Shown: positions 17,558 to 26,421, counted from the first letter of the stretch. The stretch: DNA of 64,000 bases from Paracoccaceae bacterium (GCA_019634215.1 JAHQVS010000101.1:1-64000); one strand, 5' to 3'. Notes: generated from the letters alone by a model not told the origin. Translations and numbers: made by a program.

Positions 17558-17821
17558 ATGGAAGTAAAATTATTCCTTGTTTTGGCTGTGATTGGCGGGT
17601 CGATCGCGGCTTTGATCTTGATTCGCTACGCCGTTCGCGGTCTGTGGCGGCCTCAAGCCCCGATGGCGCGGCAATCGCAGTCTCAAAGCCAGGGCGGCGG
17701 CGCGTCTTTCGATGGATGGACGGGATCGCCGTTTTGGCGATGGGTGGCGCGGCTGGCGGCGTTGGCGGGGTTAATATCCGTCGGCCTGCAAGTGGCAGAC
17801 ATGGTGCTCTCCAGTGGCTGA
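17558..17821 (+). CDS. Small two-helix membrane protein
   Basis: Hypothetical protein of 87 residues with an N-terminal transmembrane helix (about 4-26), a short polar glutamine/serine-rich linker and a second helix (about 57-82). Both ends are hydrophobic and the middle is disordered. The ATG at 17558 comes directly after GGGG, and the stop is 29 bp before the queuosine-precursor transporter start, so the genes may be co-transcribed. No family recognised; I am not certain it is translated. Confidence 0.5.
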   Translation: MEVKLFLVLAVIGGSIAALILIRYAVRGLWRPQAPMARQSQSQSQGGGASFDGWTGSPFWRWVARLAALAGLISVGLQVADMVLSSG

Positions 17822-17850
17822 CGGGCGGATTTATGTTTTGGAGTGAACAA

Positions 17851-18438
17851 ATGACGATGCCGGTTCGCGGCGTTTTGCTGGGCGTGCTCGCTATGGCGGT
17901 CGTGGTGGCCGCCTCGAATGTGTTGGTTCAATACCCGGTGAACGAATGGTTGACCCTGGGCGCCTTCACCTACCCTCTCGCCTTTCTGGTAACCGATACC
18001 GCCAACCGCCTGTTCGGCCCGGCCGCAGCGCGCCGGGTGGTGTTCGTCGGGTTTCTATTGGCGGTGCTGTTGTCGATCTGGCTGGCGACCCCGCGTATCG
18101 CCATCGCCTCGGGAACCGCGTTCTTGACGGCGCAACTGCTCGATGTGGCCGTGTTCGACCGCCTGCGCGCCGGGAGTTGGTGGCGGGCGCCGTTGGTGTC
18201 GTCAACCCTGGGCTCGATGGTGGACACTGCGCTGTTTTTTACCCTCGCCTTCGCACCGGGTTTAACCCTGTTGGGGCCGGATGAGGTTTGGGCGCAGGAC
18301 GTGGTGCCGCTACTCGGCTTTGGGCCGGAGACGGCGTTCTGGATCAGCCTCGCCGTGGGCGATTTCTTGGTGAAAATGGCGATCGCGTTAGCGGCGCTGG
18401 GCCCCTACCGGCTACTCACAGCGCGCGCATGGCCGTAG
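17851..18438 (+). CDS. yhhQ: Queuosine precursor transporter
   Basis: Inner-membrane carrier of 195 residues in the YhhQ/VUT-1 (DUF165) family, which imports queuosine precursors such as preQ0/preQ1 for tRNA modification. About six transmembrane helices are visible, with family motifs TYPLAFLVTDTANRLFGP and SGTAFLTAQLLDVAVFDRLR, and WWRAPLVSSTLGSMVDTALFF. The start at 17851 is set by GGAG 8 bases upstream; an open frame reaches back to 17548 but overlaps the small membrane protein. No queuosine synthesis genes are adjacent, consistent with use as a salvage importer. Confidence 0.9.
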   Translation: MTMPVRGVLLGVLAMAVVVAASNVLVQYPVNEWLTLGAFTYPLAFLVTDTANRLFGPAAARRVVFVGFLLAVLLSIWLATPRIAIASGTAFLTAQLLDVAVFDRLRAGSWWRAPLVSSTLGSMVDTALFFTLAFAPGLTLLGPDEVWAQDVVPLLGFGPETAFWISLAVGDFLVKMAIALAALGPYRLLTARAWP

Positions 18439-18574
18439 GTGATCTATACATGTAGGCGGCGCTGTGACGTCTTGGCCCTTGCGCCGCCTCATATCTTTGT
18501 CTTCTTTCCCGCCTCGGTTTCTGGCAGACACGCCTCGAGTTAGAGGCGCGGATTGCAATCAACGGGGGGTCAAG

Positions 18575-19873
18575 ATGACCAGCAGTGATATGGCGGCCGA
18601 TATGCCGATGCCCGGCATGTCGGCGACAGCCGAACGGTCTTCTGTATTCTCAAGTATGACGCCAGCTTTATTCAAGGGTGAAACAGGCCGTTTGGCTTGG
18701 CTTGTTTTACGCACCACCTTTTTTACGATAATAACGCTTGGTATTTATCGTTTTTGGATGAAGACTAAGGTTCGTCAATATTACTGGAATGCGGTTCGAG
18801 TTGATGATGAACCACTCGAATATACCGGCACAGCGCTGGAGCTCTTTGTCGGCTTTTTGGTCGCTGTGTTGTTCTTGGCGGTATATCTTGGCGCGATCAC
18901 ATTTGGGTTGTTGTATCTCTCGATTGTGCAGTTGGAGCAGATTCCTGTCATCGCTCCTCTGACATTCATCGCCGTTTTGCCGTTTCTGCCTTACGCCGCA
19001 TACAGATCGCAGCGTTACCTGTTGTCTCGCACCCGATGGCGCGGCATTCGGTTCGGCCTCGAACTTGCCGCCTGGAGCTATACGCTGCGTTGGTTCTTAT
19101 GGGCGTTGTTGTCGATCCTGACGCTCGGTTTGACCTCTCCGTTGGGCGATTATTCGCTCCGACGCTTCATTACCAAGCGGATGAGTTTTGGGGATCAGAA
19201 GTTTCGCTTAGAGGGCGGTGCCGGCGGGCTCTATGGTGGCTATTTGTGGTTCTGGGGGATCGCAGCAGCCACTGTGGCGGGGCTTGTTTACATGTCAGTG
19301 ACGGCTGAAACCGACGCCTTTGGTGAGCCGGTAATGGACCCGCTCGTCTTGACGCTGGTGTTTGTCGGCTATATCGCGGCGTTTCTCGCCTATTTATGGT
19401 ATGGCGGCTATCGGTTGCGCTACATCTTAAATAATACTGTCTTCAGTGATAATGTTCGTCTCCATTCTCAACTTAGCCCATGGCGCTTGGTTGGGATTAT
19501 GTTCGGCGGATATTTACTCACATTCCTCGTGATGTTGGTGACTGTGGTTGTCTTGGTGGCGATCGCGGCTGGCATCGCGTATGCTACTGACGCGGCGGGT
19601 GCTGGTTTAACCCAATTCATCCCTGAGGAGGGGGAGCAGCTGGACCCTGCGGCAATCATGACGTTTGCTGGCGTGTTCCTCGTCGCCTTTTTGGTCGTGA
19701 ACATGGTCGCCGCCATGTGTGCGCAGGTGTTTATCATGCATCGCATCACAGCGCGCATTGTCGAGAGCACCCAAATCGAGAACCTACACAGCCTTGGAGC
19801 CGCCCGTCAGCAGCCGCACGCGGAAACTGGCGGCGAGGGCTTTGCAGACGCGCTCGACGTCGGGGCGTTTTAA
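18575..19873 (+). CDS. DUF898 (YjgN-family) membrane protein
   Basis: Integral membrane protein of 432 residues in the YjgN/DUF898 family. After a methionine-rich disordered N-terminus (about 1-40), the family signature FFTIITLGIYRFWMKTKVRQYYW appears and is echoed near the middle and C-terminal parts, as expected for its repeated helix architecture; about nine hydrophobic segments follow. Function is unknown, but the gene habitually sits next to an M48 metallopeptidase, which is also the case here (gap 117 bp). Start at 18575 follows a G-rich GGGGGG stretch. Confidence 0.85.
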   Translation: MTSSDMAADMPMPGMSATAERSSVFSSMTPALFKGETGRLAWLVLRTTFFTIITLGIYRFWMKTKVRQYYWNAVRVDDEPLEYTGTALELFVGFLVAVLFLAVYLGAITFGLLYLSIVQLEQIPVIAPLTFIAVLPFLPYAAYRSQRYLLSRTRWRGIRFGLELAAWSYTLRWFLWALLSILTLGLTSPLGDYSLRRFITKRMSFGDQKFRLEGGAGGLYGGYLWFWGIAAATVAGLVYMSVTAETDAFGEPVMDPLVLTLVFVGYIAAFLAYLWYGGYRLRYILNNTVFSDNVRLHSQLSPWRLVGIMFGGYLLTFLVMLVTVVVLVAIAAGIAYATDAAGAGLTQFIPEEGEQLDPAAIMTFAGVFLVAFLVVNMVAAMCAQVFIMHRITARIVESTQIENLHSLGAARQQPHAETGGEGFADALDVGAF

Positions 19874-19990
19874 AACGGGCGGCGCTGGGGGGAACTCCTC
19901 CAGCGCCGCATTCCATGTTTGGATTTGTATTGAATGCTCCGAAATGGGCCGGCTGGTCCGTATCGGGCGTATTGATAGGGAGCCTGGGCG

Positions 19991-21124
19991 ATGACAGGGC
20001 TGGGAAGGATCGGTCTGAACGCCAAGGCCGACTATTACGACGGTCAAACCGCTGGAAAACGGGAGATCGAGGTTCGGCTTGGAGGCGATGCGATCGCTTT
20101 ATATGGGCCTGATGGCCGAGCGATTGTCGCATGGCCGCTCGCGACCTTGCGTCGGCTTCCCGGATCGGGAAAGTCGCCAGATGAATTGCGCTTGATCCCT
20201 GATTTCGAGAGCGAAGAGCGTCTCGTGCTGCGTGATCGCTATATGATCGCCGCCATCGAGGATGTCGCTGCAGGGCTCAACAAACGCCGCCCGCCGAAAC
20301 CTGGCATGGTGCGCCGGCTCGTCCTCTGGATAGGCATTGCCGCTGCTTCGGTGGCCGCACTGGTGTTCGTGGTCGCGCCGTTGTTGTCCGACACAATCGC
20401 GCCGATGATCCCGCCTGAGAGCGAGGTCGCATTGGGCGCTCAGATTGCGGATCAGATTGCGGCTGAGGGTGTCATCTTCGCTGGCATCGAGCCGGGGGCT
20501 TGCGAGGCGCCTGAAGGCCTCGCCGCCCTCAACAAGATGGTGGCGCGGTTGGAGCCGGTGTCGGACTCGCATGTGCCCCTGAATGTGCGTGTGCTAAATG
20601 GCGACATGGTCAATGCCTTCGCATTACCGGGTGGGCATATCTTTTTTGTGAGGGGGTTGCTCTCCACCGCCGACTCGCCCGAGGAGGCCGCTGGTGTGTT
20701 GGCGCATGAGATTGGTCATGTGGTCGGCCGCGATCCCACTCGGAATATCTTGAGAAGCTTCGCCTCCGCAGCCGTGATCAGTACGGTGCTCGGCGATTTT
20801 CTCGGTGGCTTCGTGCTTGTGGCTCTGACCAACGCCGCAATCGACGCCAGCTATTCGCGCGAGGCCGAGGCTGAAGCGGATCAAACCGCTCTCAGGCTGC
20901 TGGAGGCGAGTGGTTTGCCGTCGCGACCGCTATCGGGTTTCTTCCTCCGTTTGAAGGAGGAGCTCGGTGATGGCGATAGCTACTTAGAGAAATATCTCGC
21001 GTCTCACCCCAACAGCAGCTCGCGAGAGGTTGTCTTCGCCAGTGCGCCTGGGGCCGATCTCGATAATTTTGAGCCGGTGTTGACTCCTCAGGAATGGGAC
21101 GCTTTGCAGAAAATCTGCGACTGA
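19991..21124 (+). CDS. M48-family membrane metallopeptidase
   Basis: Zinc protease of 377 residues. Residues about 1-100 are a soluble N-terminal domain of the DUF7092 kind, residues 108-132 a transmembrane helix, and the M48 catalytic domain follows with HEIGH at 239-243 and the third ligand in SREAEAEADQ. By topology the catalytic part should face the periplasm or the membrane surface. The family includes HtpX/BepA-like quality-control enzymes. Pairing with the DUF898 gene immediately upstream suggests that the two proteins work as a unit on membrane or envelope proteins. Target unknown. Confidence 0.9.
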   Translation: MTGLGRIGLNAKADYYDGQTAGKREIEVRLGGDAIALYGPDGRAIVAWPLATLRRLPGSGKSPDELRLIPDFESEERLVLRDRYMIAAIEDVAAGLNKRRPPKPGMVRRLVLWIGIAAASVAALVFVVAPLLSDTIAPMIPPESEVALGAQIADQIAAEGVIFAGIEPGACEAPEGLAALNKMVARLEPVSDSHVPLNVRVLNGDMVNAFALPGGHIFFVRGLLSTADSPEEAAGVLAHEIGHVVGRDPTRNILRSFASAAVISTVLGDFLGGFVLVALTNAAIDASYSREAEAEADQTALRLLEASGLPSRPLSGFFLRLKEELGDGDSYLEKYLASHPNSSSREVVFASAPGADLDNFEPVLTPQEWDALQKICD

Positions 21125-21189
21125 TACCGTTCACCGAGTGGGATTGGGGGGATTTTGGGCTAAGCCGCAAATTTAGCAGAGCGGTCGGT

Positions 21190-22266
21190 TTACTCTGACC
21201 GCTCTGGCTCCTTCCAGATATCGACATGCTCAAACAAGGTCACAGTGGAGGGAGTAGCGGCTTGCTCCGAAGCTTGCTGTTGAGGCGCTTGCGCGTTGAT
21301 GGAAGCGGCGTTGAGAGCGCCAGCCGCGGCGAGGGCCACAGCAATAAGCATGGCCGATTTTATGCCGATATTGCTCGCTTGTGCGGGCAGCGGCGTTGAG
21401 AAGCGTGGGGCCGAGTTATCGACCTTAGCTCTAGGCTGCGGTTGATGATCCCAAAGGAGTAAGGTGGCGTTGTTTTGGCGGGGCTCAGCGAGCTCTTGTA
21501 TCGCTGCCATGATTCGATCGGCGCTTTCCGCCGCAGACCCGTCTTGCTCCGTGGATAACAGATCAGCCAATTCTTTCTGGCTGAGAGTGTTGACGCCCTC
21601 ACTTGTCATCAGCAATCGGTCCTGAGCGAGCAGCCGGATATACCGAAGGTCGACCAGGGCAAGCGGGCCGCCAACCAGGGCGGAACGGAGCGCCTTACGC
21701 TTAGGATGGTTGTTAGCCTGGGCTTGAGTGAGCTCTCCGCGTTCAACCTGATTGGAGAGTTCACTGCGCAGTGAGTGATCCTCGTTGAGGCGGTGCAGAG
21801 CCCCGTCGCGCACCAACCAAAGCGCGGTGCCGCCGACACTGACCCAGAATAATAGGCCGTTGTGCTGATAGGCCGCGACCAACGTGGTTCCGACTCCGTT
21901 GAGCACTCCTTGGGGGTCGATACTGTCACGCACCGCGTCATTGGCGGCGTCTAGAGCGGCGCGCAGGCGCAACTCAGCTGGTGCGGAGTCCTCCTCGGTG
22001 AACGCTTCTATGAAGGCGGAGACGGCTGCGCGACTGGCGGTTTGGCCGTCCGAGACGCCGCCCATGCCGTCAGCGAGGACACATAAACTGCCCCCTCCCG
22101 GCAAAGTGATGGCCTCCGCATGATCCTGTTGTGTTGCACGGGCGCCAATCCAATCCCGTATTGCGATAGCCCGCGCTGTTTCTACCGCAGTTAAAATCAC
22201 ATCCTCGTGCGCGTCAGTCAAATATTCACTAGGTTCGTTGAGAAGTGATGGCCTTTGGGTCAACAT
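21190..22266 (-). CDS. PP2C-like phosphatase with altered metal site
   Basis: Protein of 358 residues with a PPM/PP2C serine/threonine phosphatase domain (about 30-275) and a C-terminal transmembrane helix (about 299-320). Conserved parts are ATQQD (Asp48), LADGMGG (Asp66), GVGTTLVA and NEDHS. Two metal-ligand positions are changed: the SDG motif reads SEG (Glu222) and the DN near the end of the domain reads NN (Asn264-265). Activity may be reduced or metal use changed. It would remove phosphate from proteins at the inner face of the membrane. No cognate kinase is in the window. A LiuR-like palindrome lies 70 bp upstream. Confidence 0.82.
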   Translation of the reverse strand: MLTQRPSLLNEPSEYLTDAHEDVILTAVETARAIAIRDWIGARATQQDHAEAITLPGGGSLCVLADGMGGVSDGQTASRAAVSAFIEAFTEEDSAPAELRLRAALDAANDAVRDSIDPQGVLNGVGTTLVAAYQHNGLLFWVSVGGTALWLVRDGALHRLNEDHSLRSELSNQVERGELTQAQANNHPKRKALRSALVGGPLALVDLRYIRLLAQDRLLMTSEGVNTLSQKELADLLSTEQDGSAAESADRIMAAIQELAEPRQNNATLLLWDHQPQPRAKVDNSAPRFSTPLPAQASNIGIKSAMLIAVALAAAGALNAASINAQAPQQQASEQAATPSTVTLFEHVDIWKEPERSE

Positions 22267-22335
22267 TTTAGGTCCATTGTGTAGTCAACAACGAGAGCTG
22301 CCGTGTGAAATATCTGAAAACAAAGTAAAGTGACG

Positions 22336-22351
22336 TTGACGGTCACGTCAA
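22336..22351. promoter_or_regulatory. Third LiuR-like operator
   Basis: TTGACGGTCACGTCAA matches 14 of 16 positions of the operator at 8305-8320 and is also the heart of a longer dyad (TGACGTTGAC/GGTCACGTCA). It lies between the divergent PP2C-like gene (start 22266) and the ABM gene (start 22499). Control by the MerR regulator 14 kb away is an inference. The rest of the 232-bp gap shows nothing else. Confidence 0.5.
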
Positions 22352-22498
22352 TTAATACATTTGCCTTTGGTTTCTATTTTAAGGGTGACTGAGGCAGTCG
22401 AACAACCTGCAGAAGTCAGGGCGAGTCTGATTGCAGAGCGATGGCGCTCGTCGGATGCGCCTTCAACGAAATGAATGCAGCGCTACTTGGGGGTGGGG

Positions 22499-22801
22499 AT
22501 GGAGCTGTTTGTCGTAACTGTTGATTTCGGGATTAAGCCCGAATTCTTTGATGAATTTCTTTCCCGAGTTCGGCGTCAAGCATCGGATAGCCTGTCGCTT
22601 GAGCCGGAATGTCGCCATTTCGACGTTTGTGTCGGCTTGGGCGCGCCGTCGAAACTGTTCTTATATGAGGTTTATGACAGCGAGGCTGCGTTTGATCGTC
22701 ATTTAAGCTCGGAGCATTTTTTGGCGTTCAATGATGAAGTCACGCCTTGGGTGGAGAGCAAAACCGTCAGTAAGTTCAAGCTTTTGCCTGACGCTGAGTG
22801 A
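22499..22801 (+). CDS. ABM-family putative quinol monooxygenase
   Basis: Small dimeric ferredoxin-like protein of 100 residues in the antibiotic biosynthesis monooxygenase (YgiN/LsrG-like) family. FVVTVDFGIKPEFFDEFL, then EPECRHFDVCV and FLYEVYDSEAAFDRHLSSEHF are the family's core strands and helix. Members oxidise quinols or isomerise small carbonyl compounds without a cofactor. ATG at 22499 follows GGGGGTGGGG; an ATG at 22475 has no ribosome binding site. A rho-independent terminator follows. The link to the LiuR-like site upstream is speculative. Confidence 0.85.
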   Translation: MELFVVTVDFGIKPEFFDEFLSRVRRQASDSLSLEPECRHFDVCVGLGAPSKLFLYEVYDSEAAFDRHLSSEHFLAFNDEVTPWVESKTVSKFKLLPDAE

Positions 22802-22817
22802 AAGTGGACGAGGGGAG

Positions 22818-22859
22818 CTGCCGTGCGTTCGTCGATAGAGCGTGCGGCAGAGTTTTTCT
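22818..22859 (+). terminator. Rho-independent terminator after ABM gene
   Basis: CTGCCGTGCG pairs with CGTGCGGCAG (10 bp with two G-T wobbles, 13-base loop) and is followed by AGTTTTTCTT. It starts 16 bases after the ABM stop codon. Confidence 0.6.
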
Positions 22860-22888
22860 TGCGGCAGCTTATACGGCAGGCCGGGCGT

Positions 22889-23794
22889 TTACGCTCCCGC
22901 CATATCCGAGATCGCTTTAGCCTGCGCCAACAGCTTCTTGGCCGTCTCCACATGCAGGTTCTCGACGATTTTGCCCTCGACCACCGCCACCGCTTCGCCC
23001 TTTGAGATGGAGTCTTCGTAGGCGGCGACCTGTTTTTGGGCGAGATCCAGCTCCTCAGCCGAGGGGGCGAACACCTCGTTGGCGATCTCCAACTGCGCCG
23101 GATGAATCAGAGTGCGGCCATCGAAGCCCATCTCCTTTGATTGTTGACATGCCGCCCGCAACCCATCCTCATCCTTGAAGGCGTTATATACCCCGTCGAG
23201 AATCGCCAGCCCGTAGGCCCGTGCGGCCAACATGCACAGCCCGAGGCCGGTGATCATCGGCAGCCGCAACTCGGTATGGGCGGCCCCCAGTTCGTTGGCG
23301 AGGTCGTTGGTGCCCATCACCAAGGCGTCGAGGCGAGGAGTGCTTGCGGCAATGCTCTCCACATGCAGCATGCCGCGTGGGGTCTCGATCATGGCCCAGA
23401 GCCGTGTGGCCGACGTTGCGCCCCAGCGGTTAATCAGACCCTCGATCTCTTCGATTTGGGGCGCGGCGTTCACCTTTGGGATGAGGATCGCGTCCGCCCC
23501 CGCAACCGCCATCGTCTTGAGATCCGCTTCGCCCCAAGGGGTGTCGAGCCCATTGACCCGTACGATCAGTTCCCGCTGGCCATAGCCGCCTTGCTTCAAC
23601 GCCTCAGCGATCATGCCTCGCGCGGCTTCTTTCTCAGAAGGGGCGACCGCGTCCTCCAGGTCGAGGATCAGGCAATCCGCGGACAGCGTCTTCGCCTTCT
23701 CCAGGGCACGCAGTTTTGAGCCTGGCATATACAACACCGAGCGGCGGGGACGGTGTGCGGTGGCTTCAGGCTCAAAGGCGGGCGCGTTGGACAT
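22889..23794 (-). CDS. CoA ester lyase (HpcH/HpaI, citrate lyase beta-like)
   Basis: TIM-barrel lyase of 301 residues, related to CitE and to malyl-CoA/methylmalyl-CoA lyases and thioesterases. Landmarks: RRSVLYMPGSK, LILDLEDAV (acidic metal ligands), VRVNGLDTPWGEADL, IETPRGMLHVE (metal-binding glutamate), LVMGTNDLANELG and GRTLIHPAQ. The reaction is cleavage or condensation of a CoA ester such as malyl-, citramalyl- or methylmalyl-CoA using Mg2+. Start at 23794 follows AGGAAA. Stand-alone location without citrate lyase alpha or gamma subunits argues against the three-subunit citrate lyase. It fits acyl-CoA metabolism elsewhere in the window. Confidence 0.88.
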   Translation of the reverse strand: MSNAPAFEPEATAHRPRRSVLYMPGSKLRALEKAKTLSADCLILDLEDAVAPSEKEAARGMIAEALKQGGYGQRELIVRVNGLDTPWGEADLKTMAVAGADAILIPKVNAAPQIEEIEGLINRWGATSATRLWAMIETPRGMLHVESIAASTPRLDALVMGTNDLANELGAAHTELRLPMITGLGLCMLAARAYGLAILDGVYNAFKDEDGLRAACQQSKEMGFDGRTLIHPAQLEIANEVFAPSAEELDLAQKQVAAYEDSISKGEAVAVVEGKIVENLHVETAKKLLAQAKAISDMAGA

Positions 23795-23937
23795 CGACGG
23801 TTTCCTATGCGTGGTCTCGGTTCCTTTTGCGCATAGCATCCCCCTTCGGGTCTGACAGCCCAATCGTAGATTTTCATTGACTGTGTGCGCCTGCAGATCT
23901 CTGATTTAAGGTCAGGAATGTTGACTGGGTTTTCACT

Positions 23938-24420
23938 ATGACCTCAGAAGCCACGCCTACTTTACCGACGAAGGGGGAGAACCGCCCGGACGCCGTCGCC
24001 TATGGTCGTGACCTGAGGCAGGGCCTTGGCGTTAATCTGCTGGTGCGTGATGTGCCAGCTGAGGCGCGGTTCTTAGTCCAAGCGTTCGGGGTATCAGTTT
24101 CGTATTTCGACGATGATTTTGCCATTGTCGCCGGCTTTGGTGCGGAGTGGATGCTGCATTCTGACGGCTCTTATCAGTCCAATCCTCTGATCGGGGTGGT
24201 GCGTGGTTCTGATGAGGCGGGGGGCGTGCGCGGCGCGGGTATTGAGCTGCGGCTCTACGGCTGCGATCCGGACGCCGCCGTCGTTCGGGTTGAGGCGTTA
24301 ATTGAGGTTGACGCCGAAGCGGTGATCCTTGCCGCGGCGATGGATAAGCCTCACGGCCAGCGGGAGGCCGTGATCATTGATCCAGAGGGGTATGTTTGGG
24401 TCCCGGGCATCCCAATCTGA
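23938..24420 (+). CDS. VOC/glyoxalase-like protein
   Basis: Protein of 160 residues with a vicinal-oxygen-chelate fold: GVNLLVRDVPAEARFLVQAFG at the start, a central strand WMLHSDG, and GQREAVIIDPEGYVWVPG at the end. Typical metal ligands (His/Glu) are poorly conserved, so it may be a binding protein and not an enzyme. It is divergent from the CoA lyase gene with a 143-bp gap and converges with the SUMF1 gene. Substrate unknown. Confidence 0.75.
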   Translation: MTSEATPTLPTKGENRPDAVAYGRDLRQGLGVNLLVRDVPAEARFLVQAFGVSVSYFDDDFAIVAGFGAEWMLHSDGSYQSNPLIGVVRGSDEAGGVRGAGIELRLYGCDPDAAVVRVEALIEVDAEAVILAAAMDKPHGQREAVIIDPEGYVWVPGIPI

Positions 24421-24442
24421 CCACGCGCTTAGTATTTCCGCC

Positions 24443-25525
24443 TTAAGGTGAGCTGACCACACGGAAGCCGACATCACTATACCGCATTGGTCTGCCGGAT
24501 CGCGGCCGCGACGCGAATTGCCGCGCTGACGACCTCAAGCTGCGAGCATCGCTCTTCCAGGAGCCGCCGCGTTTCACTTGGCGCTTACACAGCGGCCCAC
24601 CGACGGCGTTGGCGGTGTTGGGAGCATCCTCATAGTTGCGCTCGTAACAATCTATCACCCACTCAGAAACGTTGCCGTGCATACCGTACAAGCCCCAACC
24701 GTTGGGTGAAAAGGTCCTCACAGCAACTGAGGCGCGCACAATACTGCGGTCGCGGTCGCCTTCCATCCGGGTGTTCCAGCGATACAGTGCGCGGTCGCGA
24801 GACAGCGTGTCACCCCAGGAGAATTCCGTGGTGGTTCCGGCGCGGGCGGCGTATTCCCACTCCGCCTCGGTGGGGAGCCGGTAGGGTGCGCCCTCCACCT
24901 TGCTGTTCAGCCAATCGACATAAAGCTGCGCGTCTTCCAGAGACACTTCAGCTGCCGGGTGGTCGCCTCGGCCCTTGCCGCTGTCACTCGGGACATAGCC
25001 ACCGCAGCCGCCGTCCAACGCGCAGACGTCCCATTGCGCATAGGTGATTTCGGTGTCGCTGATAGCGAAGCGAGGTGTTTCAACAGCACGAATCGGTCGC
25101 TCATTGCGGTACGCGTACTTGCTGGTGGAGCCCATCAGGAACCGGCCGGCCTCCAGAACCACCATGGTGGGGCATTGGTCGCAGTCTTGAAACGTGCTCA
25201 ACGCGCCGCCGGTGCTCAGCTCTATGGCGCCGCTTGACCGTGGCCTGGTGGCTCCAACCTCGCCACAGGTCTCAGCGAAATTGGTGAGGCAAGCACGATA
25301 GGCGGTGAACGCCGCGTCGCAATCAGGAGAGGGAGTCGCGTTGTTCGGGATGGCGATCGACCCAGCTCCGACCCGCTCCAGGCAAGTCTCCGGCAGGTTG
25401 TCAGCGCAAACAGAGCTGGGGTCGGCGCAAAGCGGATTCTCTTGCGCGGTGGCTGGAGCAGCGATAATCGCCAGGGCGCTCCAGACCGACAAGCAGAACA
25501 GGGCGATCGAGACGGGGACGTGCAT
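24443..25525 (-). CDS. Exported SUMF1 (FGE-sulfatase fold) protein
   Basis: Secreted or periplasmic protein of 360 residues. A Sec signal (about 1-27, cleavage near ATAQ) is followed by a cysteine-rich segment (to about 110) and then a SUMF1/formylglycine-generating-enzyme-like domain: GRFLMGSTSKYAYRNERP, EITYAQWDVCALDG, YRLPTEAEWEYAARAG, GLYGMHGNVSEWVIDCYE and a C-terminal YSDVGFRVV. The catalytic cysteine pair of true formylglycine-generating enzymes is not evident, so it is more likely a structural or binding domain. AGGAG precedes the ATG. Only 46 bp separate it from the upstream membrane protein, suggesting one transcript. Confidence 0.88.
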   Translation of the reverse strand: MHVPVSIALFCLSVWSALAIIAAPATAQENPLCADPSSVCADNLPETCLERVGAGSIAIPNNATPSPDCDAAFTAYRACLTNFAETCGEVGATRPRSSGAIELSTGGALSTFQDCDQCPTMVVLEAGRFLMGSTSKYAYRNERPIRAVETPRFAISDTEITYAQWDVCALDGGCGGYVPSDSGKGRGDHPAAEVSLEDAQLYVDWLNSKVEGAPYRLPTEAEWEYAARAGTTTEFSWGDTLSRDRALYRWNTRMEGDRDRSIVRASVAVRTFSPNGWGLYGMHGNVSEWVIDCYERNYEDAPNTANAVGGPLCKRQVKRGGSWKSDARSLRSSARQFASRPRSGRPMRYSDVGFRVVSSP

Positions 25526-25571
25526 GGCGCGGCTCCTGAGTCGGCTTTAACCGTCGCGCATGTAGGCATGT

Positions 25572-26261
25572 TCAGTCGAACAAGCTCAATCCGTATTTTT
25601 TGATCATTTTGAGCAGCTCAGCCTGGTTTTCATACTCATACAGTCGAATTTTCGGCAGTGCGGTAGAGTTTGACGCCGCCACCCCTTCGCGCATCAGAAA
25701 CGGCAACTTGCAGCCCTTGCGCACGAACCAGACCGAATCCACCCCATATCCCAACGCCATGCCAGCCTCGGTCAACACGCTCGAGACCACCTGATCCTCG
25801 TAAATCAGGATGAAGTGGCGCGAGGAGCGGAGCTTTTTCGCATTCTCGCGAAGGGAGCGGCCGGGAAGATCGAACTCGTCGATGTGTTCGATGCCGCGCC
25901 ACGCATAGAACACCTTGAGCTTGGGGTCCTTCTCGATCAGGGATTGGGCGACATGCTCCAGAGTGTCGCGAATGTCGGGTTGATTGCGCTCGGCCTGCGC
26001 CGCCATCGGCGCTGCGATAAACACATCGCAGCGGCTTCCGAACAGCGAATAGGGGGTCATAAACATCGAGGCGACACCGGTCAGCGCCAATAGACCGCAC
26101 AGAAACAGCGTTATGTAGCTGCCAACCAAGTTGTCGGATGGAAAACTGCTCACGGAAAAGATCAGCAGCGCCACGATCGCAATGATGCAAATGAATAGGA
26201 CTCTGAGCGATGGTGGAACAAAGCTCGACAAGGTTTCGATAAATTTCCGGAGGGTGTCCAT
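25572..26261 (-). CDS. Membrane-anchored deoxyribosyltransferase/TIR-like protein
   Basis: Protein of 229 residues I do not recognise as a named family. Two transmembrane helices (about 20-38 and 47-68) tether a cytoplasmic domain that opens with FIAAPM (81-86) and continues with VFYAW, a strand ILIYE, then SSVLTEAGMALG with Glu165 and VWFVR. This order matches the nucleoside 2-deoxyribosyltransferase/TIR-like Rossmann fold, where the glutamate is catalytic and nucleotides such as NAD or dNMP are substrates. It is clearly paralogous to the next gene upstream (26422-26964). GAGG lies before the ATG. Hydrolysis or sensing of a nucleotide at the membrane is an inference. Confidence 0.6.
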   Translation of the reverse strand: MDTLRKFIETLSSFVPPSLRVLFICIIAIVALLIFSVSSFPSDNLVGSYITLFLCGLLALTGVASMFMTPYSLFGSRCDVFIAAPMAAQAERNQPDIRDTLEHVAQSLIEKDPKLKVFYAWRGIEHIDEFDLPGRSLRENAKKLRSSRHFILIYEDQVVSSVLTEAGMALGYGVDSVWFVRKGCKLPFLMREGVAASNSTALPKIRLYEYENQAELLKMIKKYGLSLFD

Positions 26262-26421
26262 CGCCTCATTTCATTTCGCAGCTGAGCGACAGCCTTAGGC
26301 CGAGGGCCGGCTGGGAGCGCTTGTCGCGTTCATTTACCACGACTTATCGGCAACCTTTTCCCTAAGGACAAGCCATGGCGGGACTGCGATTGAATGTTGA
26401 TGGAGATAGAGAGTTGAGGGC

